A stretch of DNA of 64,000 nt from a virus. Below, piece by piece: positions 46,731 through 54,738 of the stretch. How positions within the stretch are numbered: the first letter of the stretch is position 1; the number at the start of each line of letters is the position of its first letter. The stretch lies in the IMG/VR virus record IMGVR_UViG_3300035670_000009, positions 62,001-126,000 of that record, one strand, 5' to 3'. The translations under genes were made by a program, and so were the position numbers. Below the pieces are notes generated by a model, which was not told the DNA's origin, made no database searches, and saw only the letters and a program-made list of their open reading frames with translations.

Positions 46731-47083
46731 GGAAACTTGACCTTTAGCAGCGGAATCGTCGACGTCTTGCGATAGTATAACGTAATTGCCTTGATTTTTG
46801 GGTCGTTACGTTTTTGGCGTAGATAGTCAATTAACGCCGCGAGCCCGGCAGGATTTTCGGTCCGCATTGTTTCCATCAAGGCAAGCGTGGCGTCAATACA
46901 GTCAAATACAAGGTGCGCACTGCCTCCGCACCGGCAAGTACTTTTGGCGGCGTTTTCCAGATATGCGGCTTTGCATTGCGCGACCTGTTCTTCGACGGGC
47001 GCAAACGCTGAGTTAGCGTTGAAAAACTCAGCGTCGAAAAGCATTTTCACAAAGTCGTCGCGCGTCATGATGACCACGCTCAT
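46727..47083 (-). CDS. Hypothetical protein, 118 aa
   Basis: ATG 47083 (MSVVIMTRDDFVKMLFDAEF), overlapping the glycosyltransferase stop as ATGA; a second ATG lies five codons on. Helical, with a CRCGG motif near 68. Unknown. Confidence 0.6.
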   Translation of the reverse strand: MSVVIMTRDDFVKMLFDAEFFNANSAFAPVEEQVAQCKAAYLENAAKSTCRCGGSAHLVFDCIDATLALMETMRTENPAGLAALIDYLRQKRNDPKIKAITLYYRKTSTIPLLKVKFP

Positions 47084-48987
47084 CGGCCGCCTCCCGTGGC
47101 CGCTTGCCAGGCCGGAGTTCCAAAATGCGGCTGACTCACGCCGCGGCGGACGACGCTCGAGGTGTGAATGTATTGCTTCGAACGATTCCAACCTACGATG
47201 TCGTATCCAGCCTGATAGAGCTGTTCGCCAATTGTGTAGTCGCCGCCATTGTGCGTGAGCGCTGCGTCTGGAATGTCCGCTGCGCGCATTGCCGCTGTTT
47301 TTAGGCAGAAGAACCCGCCCGCTACGAACACCGCGTGATCGCCGTTGGGAGCGGGCTTTTTGTTTTTCATGCGGAACGGTCGCCCCTGGTACCAGGGTCG
47401 CGAACGATAAAGCTGCTGTTGCGCCGTTGACAGACGAATTGTCATGTCGGCGCCAAATAGCCCCGCTTCAGGATTGGCGAGAATGGCCTGCGCCAGGAGC
47501 GTGAGCCATTGCTGGTTCCGGTCTGCAATCGAATCATCGTCGAACCATATTAGGTAGTTCGTTTCAATCGGCAGCGCTGTGTCGTGGAACATTTCCCGCA
47601 TTACCGGATACTTCAGGGCGTTTTCCCTGTGCCGGTAGTGCTTGCTGACAACCCCGTGGTCGACAAGGCGATCGAGTACGGCCGCCGTTTCGTCGCACAG
47701 TTCATTAGAACCGACGCGCAGGTCGATGCGACCAGGCGGGCATGTGGAAACAATCGAGTTCAGGCAACGCATGTGCAGCGAGTGGTATTGCGCGGGCCCG
47801 TAAAACAACACGCAGACCGTGAACTTGCCGCCTATCACCGGATCTCGATAGATATCTTTGTCCGGCGCTGCCGTCGGAATAGCGGTATTTGGCGTTCCCG
47901 GATCAGCGCGCTCGAATCGGGCGGCCGGGGCTAGTACAGGCGCGGCGACCTGCGAAACAGTACTCCCCGCGTCTGATAAACGGTACCGTACGATCTCGTC
48001 GAGCGGCTTAATGGGCGGCAGCGTCCGGTCTTCGTAATAGCTCATCACAGCCTCGACAACGTGCTGGGGGGTGATCATGTCCAGGCATTTTGGAACCGCC
48101 TGGCCCGGCTTCACGATAGGGTACTTGCAAAGCGACGAATCGCCGTTCAGCGGCAATACCTTGTTTTTCCAGCAGCCGTGGGCCTGGCAGCAGTCCAGCA
48201 GCCCGATCGTGTGTAGATAACGGTGCGGCACCGTTAGCCGCTGGGCCGTCTCAGGGCCTCCCAGACCGGCGTTTTCGCGGACATAGGCCTCCCACCACCA
48301 GGCCTCCCTGCCGCCCGCCAGAACGACGCAGGGGCGCTGTAACGCCGCGGCCAGGTGCATCGCTGCCGTGACGCCGCAAATGACCCCGTCAGCGTGGTAA
48401 ATCAGCCGAAGCCAGTCCCGCAGCCCCGTACGGCCGACCAGGTTTAGCGCCCCGGCGATTTCGGGGTGCCAGTGTCCGCGCTCCGTGCCGCCGATCTGGA
48501 CGCACGGGACGCCCAGGGCGCTTAACGCGCTAATCGTCTCCTGCCACGCCGCCTGGCCCCAGACCTTGGCGGTGAAGTCCGACTTACCTCCGGACAGAAA
48601 CACCCAGTAGCGGCCCTCTACGAGCCGCCGGGATCGTTCCTCTTCCGACAGGTGCAGGTCTGGGTAAGGCAAGGTGAGCGGGATTCGCACGCGAGCCTGG
48701 ACCTCGAAATCCCTGTGAAAATAGGCAAGGAAATGCACCGTTTCGTGGTTCTGGTCGCGAAGGCCTTTGCCGTAGGTGAGCTTGATGTGCTCGACCCCCT
48801 TTTGGCCGCGTAGCTCACGCGCGCTGACGATGTAGGGATTGTTCTCCCACAGCGCGGCGGCGTTCGTGTCGACGCCGATTTGAAATGCGCCGGGGTGCGT
48901 CAGCGCAATGTCGCGCACCAAAGCGGTGAGCACTGCCGTATCGCCCGGCGCTCGTTTGTGCACGAGAATGAGGCGGCGAGCCTGCAC
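47080..48987 (-). CDS. Fused GT9-type heptosyltransferase and GT2 glycosyltransferase
   Basis: 635 aa, two enzymes in one chain. Residues 1 to about 350 follow the GT9 (ADP-heptose transferase) layout. HKRAPGDTAVLTALVRDIAL is near the start with the catalytic-type Gly-Asp, then ENNPYI, VFLSGGKSDFTAKVW and ADGVICGVTAAMHLAAALQR. A cysteine cluster (about 262-300: DCCQAHGCWKN, then SLCKYP and PKCLDMITPQHV) resembles the iron finger of TibC/AAH-type protein heptosyltransferases. Residues about 390-635 form a GT-A domain with DxD in LIWFDDDS (about 485). Likely adds heptose, then another sugar, to a virion or surface acceptor. Confidence 0.8.
   Translation of the reverse strand: MQARRLILVHKRAPGDTAVLTALVRDIALTHPGAFQIGVDTNAAALWENNPYIVSARELRGQKGVEHIKLTYGKGLRDQNHETVHFLAYFHRDFEVQARVRIPLTLPYPDLHLSEEERSRRLVEGRYWVFLSGGKSDFTAKVWGQAAWQETISALSALGVPCVQIGGTERGHWHPEIAGALNLVGRTGLRDWLRLIYHADGVICGVTAAMHLAAALQRPCVVLAGGREAWWWEAYVRENAGLGGPETAQRLTVPHRYLHTIGLLDCCQAHGCWKNKVLPLNGDSSLCKYPIVKPGQAVPKCLDMITPQHVVEAVMSYYEDRTLPPIKPLDEIVRYRLSDAGSTVSQVAAPVLAPAARFERADPGTPNTAIPTAAPDKDIYRDPVIGGKFTVCVLFYGPAQYHSLHMRCLNSIVSTCPPGRIDLRVGSNELCDETAAVLDRLVDHGVVSKHYRHRENALKYPVMREMFHDTALPIETNYLIWFDDDSIADRNQQWLTLLAQAILANPEAGLFGADMTIRLSTAQQQLYRSRPWYQGRPFRMKNKKPAPNGDHAVFVAGGFFCLKTAAMRAADIPDAALTHNGGDYTIGEQLYQAGYDIVGWNRSKQYIHTSSVVRRGVSQPHFGTPAWQAATGGGR
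47850..47857. repeat. AGATATCT palindrome, copy 11
   Basis: Context GATAGATATCTTTGTC inside the fused glycosyltransferase gene, read as Lys-Asp-Ile-Tyr at the junction between the two enzyme domains. Confidence 0.8.
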
Positions 48988-48994
48988 GATCGCC

Positions 48995-49531
48995 TCAAGC
49001 CTGCGCGCTGGAATCTACTGCCGCGTGTAGTGCCACGTCGGCTTTGTCGCGAGCGCGCCGCGCGAGCTTAATGGCGCGCTGTACGAGAATTTTCGTCGGC
49101 AGCGCGAGGAAGGGCAGCTTACGTTTTGCTGCCTCTTCTTTCAACCACCCGACGATTTCCTTGATGTTCTGTTCGCACCATTCGATTCCGCGGTCGTTCA
49201 TGAGCCGCGCTCGCGCATTACACGAACAATTTTCCGTGCTTTTTATCCCGACCTTGGCGAGGAGCTTTTTCAGCTGCGTTCCAGCGCCGGTAGGATCCCA
49301 TACATACGGCGCAGGCTGTGCCGGTTTTACCGGCTCTGGCGGGGGCGCTGCCGCATTTTCTGCGCTCGGCTCGGCAGCGCCGCGCGGACAATCTGGAAAC
49401 GCCTGCACCAATTCTGACAATCTGCTGGCCACAGTTTTGGCGACAGCGATTTGTTTGCCGCACTGTGCGCAATAAAAACACGCCATGTCATTTGATATCG
49501 GACATTTTGTTTCTTTAAATGCGCACCGCAT
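48995..49531 (-). CDS. Zinc-finger protein associated with glycosyltransferases, 178 aa
   Basis: N-terminal CFYCAQCGKQ (two C-x2-C-type pairs with an upstream Cys), a Pro/Ala linker, then a domain starting GTQLKKLLAKVGIK. In that domain CSCNARARLMNDRGIEWC and EIVGWLKEEAAKR form a small Cys-containing helical domain. I recall this C-terminal domain as common beside glycosyltransferases in planctomycete-type genomes. The start may be 49531 or ATG 49486. An accessory role in glycosylation is inferred. Confidence 0.6.
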   Translation of the reverse strand: MRCAFKETKCPISNDMACFYCAQCGKQIAVAKTVASRLSELVQAFPDCPRGAAEPSAENAAAPPPEPVKPAQPAPYVWDPTGAGTQLKKLLAKVGIKSTENCSCNARARLMNDRGIEWCEQNIKEIVGWLKEEAAKRKLPFLALPTKILVQRAIKLARRARDKADVALHAAVDSSAQA

Positions 49532-49559
49532 AGTTGTCTCCAGTTTTAACCGTTAACAA

Positions 49560-50171
49560 TTAGTTGCTAGTTGAAACGTCTGAACTACCGGCAGATTCGT
49601 TAACACCAGACGCTGCGCTATCAGAAGAAGAACTGCTGTAGCCAAAATCGCTAGCCGCCGAGTTGTCGCTCGAAAGACTAGTTGTTGAACTGGCGGTTGA
49701 ACTACTTGTTACTGAGCTACTGTCTGAAAGACTTGTTGCGGAACTGACACCAGAGCTGCCGATCTGCGAACTAGAGCTTGAACTGCTACTGCTCGGCTCC
49801 TCACAGTAGGTGTCCGACGCAATTTCTTCATAATTCACAACAGCTTCAAGTGCGCTGGCGGCATCTGCGCTTAACTCGATGCTGTGGCCTTCCATCAAGT
49901 AAACCGGCGTTTCTTTGGTGATCAGGACCGCTGTCTTGTTTGCGTCAACCGTTGTTGCGAAAGCTAGTCGAAAGGTTTCGGCGCCTCTGCGCACAGTTGC
50001 CGTGACTTCGCGGCCGGTTGAATCGACGTTGGCCACGTAAAGCGAAATGACCCTGACGGTTTTTGCACTATTTGCCGCGTTGCTGACGATTGGCGCGGCA
50101 GTCACACCTAACGCCAACGCAGCGTTTTTGCCCGCAACACACGACGGAGAGCACAGATTTGGGAGCGCCAT
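49560..50171 (-). CDS. Probable virion protein with serine-rich tail, 203 aa
   Basis: First 125 residues form a beta-rich domain (TVRVISLYVANVDSTGREVT, then LMEGHSIELSADAASALE). The last 75 are about half Ser with Ala, Thr and Asp, including a run of nine Ser. Mucin-like tails of this kind are typical O-glycosylation substrates. GGAG precedes the ATG. First of four repetitive proteins next to the glycosyltransferase. Confidence 0.7.
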   Translation of the reverse strand: MALPNLCSPSCVAGKNAALALGVTAAPIVSNAANSAKTVRVISLYVANVDSTGREVTATVRRGAETFRLAFATTVDANKTAVLITKETPVYLMEGHSIELSADAASALEAVVNYEEIASDTYCEEPSSSSSSSSSQIGSSGVSSATSLSDSSSVTSSSTASSTTSLSSDNSAASDFGYSSSSSDSAASGVNESAGSSDVSTSN

Positions 50172-50173
50172 AA

Positions 50174-52666
50174 TTACAGACTCCAGTGGAACACGCTGTC
50201 ACATAGGTCTATCGAAACTGGACAAATTTGTCCACACCCGCATTCGTCAATTGGCTGTACGCCGTCGCTGGCGCTCGGCAAAGAACTGTTAGACGTTTGA
50301 CTGCCAGAGCTAGGCTGCGCGCTGCTGGAGCTGGACTGTTGGTTGCTTGAGTCGGACTGCTCACTGCCAGAGCTAGGCTGCGCGCTGCCAGAGCTAGGCT
50401 GCGCGCTGCTGGAACCGGACTGTTGGTTGCTGGAACTGGGCTGTGTGCTGCTGGAACTGGGCTGCTCGCTGCTGGAACTGAGCTGTGTGCTGCTGGAACC
50501 GGACTGTTGGTTGCTGGAACTGGGCTGTGTGCTGCTGGAACTGGGCTGCTCGCTGCTGGAACTGAGCTGTGTGCTGCTGGAACCGGACTGTTGGTTGCTG
50601 GAACTGGGCTGTGTGCTGCCAGACGACTGACCACTAGAGACAGTGCGACTGCCAGAAGATCCGTTACATAAATTAACAGTAATCTGGCCATTGCATTCTT
50701 CGTCTACGTTGCCCTCGCAATCAACCGCCGTACCGCAAAAATCAAACACGTATTCGCACGCTGGCGCTGTTTCAGTTGTAAGCCCATATAGCGCAAGCAG
50801 CGTTTCGGTGCTAAGCGTAAAAGTCTGTGGATTTGGATCGTTTTCTTTGACGTCAAAATTCAATACAGACAAACCGTTTGCATTGAAATCCCAATTTATG
50901 CGTGATCGTTCCCCGGCCGCATTATCTGCAACAAGTACGGTTAACGTTGCTGTGTCGCCGGGACCAAACGAGTTCAAAAATTGCCCGTTTGAGTTGACGC
51001 CAAATGCGATTTGATTTGGTTCTGCGCTGCAACTACTAGAGCTGCTTGAATCGCTTGACGCACTGGAGTCACTTGATGTGCTTGACGCGCTGGAGTTACT
51101 TGACGTGCTTGAAACGCTAGAGTCGCCACTACTGCTAGCGCACGGCGGACAAGGGTCATTTTCGTTGCGATATTCTGTTACATATGCGGTTTCAAATACT
51201 CCGGTTTCACAATCAAACAATTTTGCTGTGACTGTATTTAGCGTGCCGTCGTCGCAATAATCGCGTATATCGTAAGCGCACAAACGCGACGGCTCGCCGG
51301 GAGAGCCCGCATTAATGAAATTTATCTGACGTATTACTTCTTTGCCGCAAATAGTCTCACAAAGCGTTCCAGCAATGCCGTCAGTGCAATTTGTTGGGTT
51401 ATCTTCTTCAGACCACACCGGGCATTCGCAAGAAGAGCTACTACTGCTTGACGATTCGCGGCTGCTGCTTACAGCGCTTGATTGACTTGAGCTATAGTCA
51501 GAGCTTTTTTCTTCTGAGCTTTTTTCAGTACTCGATTTTTCGCTCGAATCCGAACTGGATTGGTCGCTAGATCCCGAACTGGATTGGTCGCTAGACCCCG
51601 AACTGGATTGGTCGCTAGATCCCGAACTGGATTGATCGCTAGATCCCGAACTGGATTGATTGCTTGAGCCTGAACTTGTGTCGCTTGAACTTTCTGGCGG
51701 ACACGGTACTTCTACTTTTGGTAGTGCTCTAAACGCGCACGCTTGAGAATCGTAATAGAACGGCTGTACGCTTTTTAATGCCGGGCCGTTTGCCGTGCAT
51801 GTTGAGCACCATTCGTAAACTGTGTACGAGGCTACGCAACCAGCTGTAGAGTCGGAAAAACCGCTTCCCCGGCGTAGTGGCACAACAAAGCCGCAAACAA
51901 AACCAAGTTCATCTTGGCTTGCGTCACTAACGGCGCTTGTACAGTCGCAACCGCTGCTACTGCTCGTGCCACTTGACTGGCCGGAGCCGCTGCTTCCGCT
52001 GCCATCAGGACACGACCCAAAAATCAGCTCGATTGGTGTCCACGAGCACGTTGCGGGGTCAAACGTGTAAGACACTAAACCATATTGACTACCATCAGCG
52101 CAAAGCAAAGGTTCGCCAGGCGGTGCGGGCGGGGGTGGAAAACAATTGCAGGCTTGCCCGCACTCTTCTAGTGTTGCGCCCGGCGCTTCTTTTCCGACGC
52201 ACTGGCCGTCTACGCAATCGTAGCCGCCGGGCTCGACGCAATTTCCGTCAACTAAAATTGTCCCTGGCGGGCAATAGCAGTTGCAGTTTTGTGGCGCGCG
52301 TAATTGATTTCCAGGACACGGCTCATCTGGACACACGCAATTGCAATCTTCGTCTAGCGTTTTTCCTTCAGGACATTCGTTCGGACAAACGCAATTGCAT
52401 TCTTCGTCGTGTTCTTTTCCTTCGGGGCACTCGTCCGCGCAAACGCAGTTGCACTCAGCGTCGTGCGATTTGCCGTCAGGGCACGGTTCGCCCGGACAAA
52501 TACACTCGCACTCTGCTGTCAGTGTGCGCGGCTCAGCGCACGCATCTGCGTCTGGGCAGGTGCATTCTGGGCTGTCCGGATCCAGTTCGCCGCAGGCGCA
52601 CTGACACGCGCGCGCCGTTGGCGAACACGCAAAACCGGCACAATCATTGACGAAACGACACGGCAT
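50174..52666 (-). CDS. Cys-rich and Ser-rich modular protein, 830 aa
   Basis: Residues 1-165 contain about six EGF-like Cys modules of the form CVC-x2-ECPEGK-x3-EECN. Beta-rich Cys-containing domains follow around 205-300, 410-500 and 520-640. Between and after them lie Ser-rich blocks, with repeats GSSDQSSS (about 345-385) and tandem SSSTQPSSSNQQSGSSSTQL (about 680-800). No signal peptide. Length, repeats and position suggest a virion fibre or stalk exposed outside the capsid, likely disulfide-bonded and glycosylated. Confidence 0.75.
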   Translation of the reverse strand: MPCRFVNDCAGFACSPTARACQCACGELDPDSPECTCPDADACAEPRTLTAECECICPGEPCPDGKSHDAECNCVCADECPEGKEHDEECNCVCPNECPEGKTLDEDCNCVCPDEPCPGNQLRAPQNCNCYCPPGTILVDGNCVEPGGYDCVDGQCVGKEAPGATLEECGQACNCFPPPPAPPGEPLLCADGSQYGLVSYTFDPATCSWTPIELIFGSCPDGSGSSGSGQSSGTSSSSGCDCTSAVSDASQDELGFVCGFVVPLRRGSGFSDSTAGCVASYTVYEWCSTCTANGPALKSVQPFYYDSQACAFRALPKVEVPCPPESSSDTSSGSSNQSSSGSSDQSSSGSSDQSSSGSSDQSSSGSSDQSSSDSSEKSSTEKSSEEKSSDYSSSQSSAVSSSRESSSSSSSSCECPVWSEEDNPTNCTDGIAGTLCETICGKEVIRQINFINAGSPGEPSRLCAYDIRDYCDDGTLNTVTAKLFDCETGVFETAYVTEYRNENDPCPPCASSSGDSSVSSTSSNSSASSTSSDSSASSDSSSSSSCSAEPNQIAFGVNSNGQFLNSFGPGDTATLTVLVADNAAGERSRINWDFNANGLSVLNFDVKENDPNPQTFTLSTETLLALYGLTTETAPACEYVFDFCGTAVDCEGNVDEECNGQITVNLCNGSSGSRTVSSGQSSGSTQPSSSNQQSGSSSTQLSSSSEQPSSSSTQPSSSNQQSGSSSTQLSSSSEQPSSSSTQPSSSNQQSGSSSAQPSSGSAQPSSGSEQSDSSNQQSSSSSAQPSSGSQTSNSSLPSASDGVQPIDECGCGQICPVSIDLCDSVFHWSL
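50337..50630. repeat. Tandem Ser/Gln repeat DNA
   Basis: Imperfect tandem units of about 60 bases; the clearest run (roughly 50410-50610) repeats a CTGGAACTGGGCTG-type unit. It encodes alternating SSSTQP, SSSEQP and SSNQQSG blocks. Prone to length variation. Confidence 0.8.
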
Positions 52667-52698
52667 AGTATCACGATCGCGGCAGTGCGTTATTTACG

Positions 52699-54702
52699 TT
52701 AATTGTCACAAATGTAGATCGGCGGCGTTTCGTTAGTTGGCGCGGCGGTCATCGCAAACACGCAACCGCCATTAGAGCAAATTTGACCCGACGGACAACC
52801 AGGTACGGGGCTGGTGCAGTTCGGATCGTTTGCTGTGTCGCAATGGTAGCAGTCGGAACGAATCTGCGGACAGCATCTGCTAGCGCCGACGTCGCCCGCG
52901 CCCGGAAGTGGAATAGTATTGTTTGGGCAACAGTAAAAATCGCCGGTACCGTTACCAACGGCACCGGCATAACCATAACCTGCCGGGCAGCCAGGGCTAG
53001 GCACGCCACTGTTTAGGTCATATGTAACAATAATAGCGCCAGTCGTCGGTATGCATTCTCCGTCAAGACAACACAACGTGTCACAATCAAGACCAGTAAT
53101 GCAACCAGCGCTGCCCGAAGAAGAGCTATCCGAACTGTCTGACGACGACGAAGAAGAGCACGGTTCGCATTCGCCGTTGTTGCAGCATTCTCCGTCTTTA
53201 CAACATGTATCTCCACACACTTGTTCTTCGGGGCAGCACACCCAACCACCCGGCGGTGCGCTGCTCGACGGCGTTGAACTACTCGGCACAGAACTGCTGG
53301 GCGTAGAACTACTTGGCGCAGAGCTGCTAGATGTAGAGCTGTCTGAAGAACTATCAGAGCTGTCTGACGACGAAGAAGAAGAGCACGGCCCGCATTCGCC
53401 GTCATTGCAACATTCACCTTCTTTGCAGCAGGTGTCGCCGCACACTTGTTCTTCGGGGCAGCACACCCAACCGCCCGGCGGCGCGCTGCTCGACGGCGCA
53501 GAACTGCTAGGTACCGAACTGCTAGGTACCGAACTGCTGGGTACCGAACTGCTGGGTGCAGAACTGCTAGGTACCGAACTGCTGGGTGCAGAACTGCTAG
53601 GTACCGAACTGCTAGGTACCGAACTGCTAGGTACCGAACTGCTGGGTACCGAACTGCTGGGTGCAGAACTGCTAGGTACCGAACTGCTGGGTACCGAACT
53701 GCTGGGTGCAGAACTGCTAGGTACCGAACTGCTAGGTACCGAACTGCTGGGTGCAGAGCTACTTGGCGCAGAACTGCTGGGTGCAGAACTGCTGGGTGCA
53801 GAGCTACTTGGCGCAGAGCTACTTGGTGTCGAGCTGCTGGGTGTCGAGCTACTTTGGTCTGAGCTGCTTGCGATCGAGCTGCTGGGTACCGAACTGCTGG
53901 GTGCAGAGCTGCTGGGTGTCGAGCTACTTTGGTCTGAGCTGCTTGCGATCGAGCTGCTGGGTACCGAACTGCTGGGTGCAGAGCTGCTGGGTGTCGAGCT
54001 ACTTTGGTCTGAGCTGCTTGCGATCGAGCTGCTGGGTACCGAACTGCTGGGTGCAGAGCTACTTGGTGTCGAGCTGCTGGGTGTCGAGCTACTTTGGTCT
54101 GAGCTGCTGGGAGTTGAACTGCTTTCGTCTGAACTGCTAACGGAACTGCTAAGTCCTGAACTGCTAACGGAACTGCTAAGTCCTGAACTGCTAGATTCCA
54201 CGCTGCTTGACAAAGAGCTGCTGGAATCCAGGCTGCTAGACAAAGAACTGCTAGATTCCACGCTGCTTGAAATGGAGCTGCTGGAGTCCGAGCTGCTTGA
54301 AATGGAGCTGCTGGAGTCCGAGCTGCTTGAAATGGAGCTGCTGGATTCCGAACTGCTGGATTCTGAACTACTCGAAATAGAGCTGCTGGAGTCCGAGCTG
54401 CTTGAAATGGAGCTGCTGGATTCTGAACTGCTGGAGTCCGAGCTGCTTGAAATGGAGCTGCTGGATTCTGAACTGCTGGATTCTGAACTACTCGAAATAG
54501 AGCTGCTGGATTCTGAACTACTCGAAATAGAGCTGCTGGAGTCCGAGCTGCTTGAAATGGAGCTGCTGGATTCCGAACTGCTGGATTCTGAACTACTCGA
54601 AATAGAGCTGCTGGAAGACGATGACGAACAACAACAGGCTGCGCTGATTGCGAGACTGCCAGCAAACGCTAAAAGCTTATTGTTGTACGTGTAAAGAGGC
54701 AT
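52699..54702 (-). CDS. Serine-rich stalk protein with Cys modules, 667 aa
   Basis: A short N-terminus (YNNKLLAFAGSLAISAACCC) is followed by about 400 residues of SSSESSSSISSSS and then PSSSAPSSSVPSSS repeats. Two near-identical 40-residue Cys modules follow (GGWVCCPEEQVCGDTCCK), then a Cys-rich C-terminal domain. The N-terminal segment resembles a lipoprotein-like or membrane stretch. Pro-Ser repeats suggest a stiff extended rod and Cys modules a disulfide-stabilised tip. Strong candidate acceptor for O-glycosylation. Confidence 0.75.
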   Translation of the reverse strand: MPLYTYNNKLLAFAGSLAISAACCCSSSSSSSSISSSSESSSSESSSSISSSSDSSSSISSSSESSSSISSSSESSSSESSSSISSSSDSSSSESSSSISSSSDSSSSISSSSESSSSESSSSISSSSDSSSSISSSSDSSSSISSSVESSSSLSSSLDSSSSLSSSVESSSSGLSSSVSSSGLSSSVSSSDESSSTPSSSDQSSSTPSSSTPSSSAPSSSVPSSSIASSSDQSSSTPSSSAPSSSVPSSSIASSSDQSSSTPSSSAPSSSVPSSSIASSSDQSSSTPSSSTPSSSAPSSSAPSSSAPSSSAPSSSAPSSSVPSSSVPSSSAPSSSVPSSSVPSSSAPSSSVPSSSVPSSSVPSSSVPSSSAPSSSVPSSSAPSSSVPSSSVPSSSVPSSSAPSSSAPPGGWVCCPEEQVCGDTCCKEGECCNDGECGPCSSSSSSDSSDSSSDSSTSSSSAPSSSTPSSSVPSSSTPSSSAPPGGWVCCPEEQVCGDTCCKDGECCNNGECEPCSSSSSSDSSDSSSSGSAGCITGLDCDTLCCLDGECIPTTGAIIVTYDLNSGVPSPGCPAGYGYAGAVGNGTGDFYCCPNNTIPLPGAGDVGASRCCPQIRSDCYHCDTANDPNCTSPVPGCPSGQICSNGGCVFAMTAAPTNETPPIYICDN
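53490..54120. repeat. Tandem PSSS(A/V) repeat DNA
   Basis: 15-base units encoding Ser-Ser-Ala-Pro-Ser or Ser-Ser-Val-Pro-Ser, about 30 or more copies, with a larger 90-base higher-order unit (about 53830-54090) repeated three times. Very low sequence divergence implies recent expansion. Confidence 0.85.
54190..54610. repeat. Tandem SSSS(E/I/D) repeat DNA
   Basis: Imperfect 15-base units (SSSES, SSSIS, SSSDS) with larger repeat blocks, encoding the N-terminal Ser tract of the stalk protein. Confidence 0.8.
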
Positions 54703-54738
54703 GGCGATTGCAAACTAATGCTGCGAAACACATTTGGT

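Noticed and set aside
53013-54665. 550-residue minus-strand frame of Ala/Val/Arg/Pro repeats
   Set aside because: Another frame of the same repeat. Its composition is repetitive from end to end, and it lacks the Cys modules and unique C-terminal domain of the accepted frame.
53051-54694. 547-residue open frame on the plus strand across the serine-repeat DNA
   Set aside because: It is the antisense shadow of a short-period repeat: repeats without stops keep several frames open. It has no ribosome site, and the minus-strand frame has flanking Cys domains that make sense.
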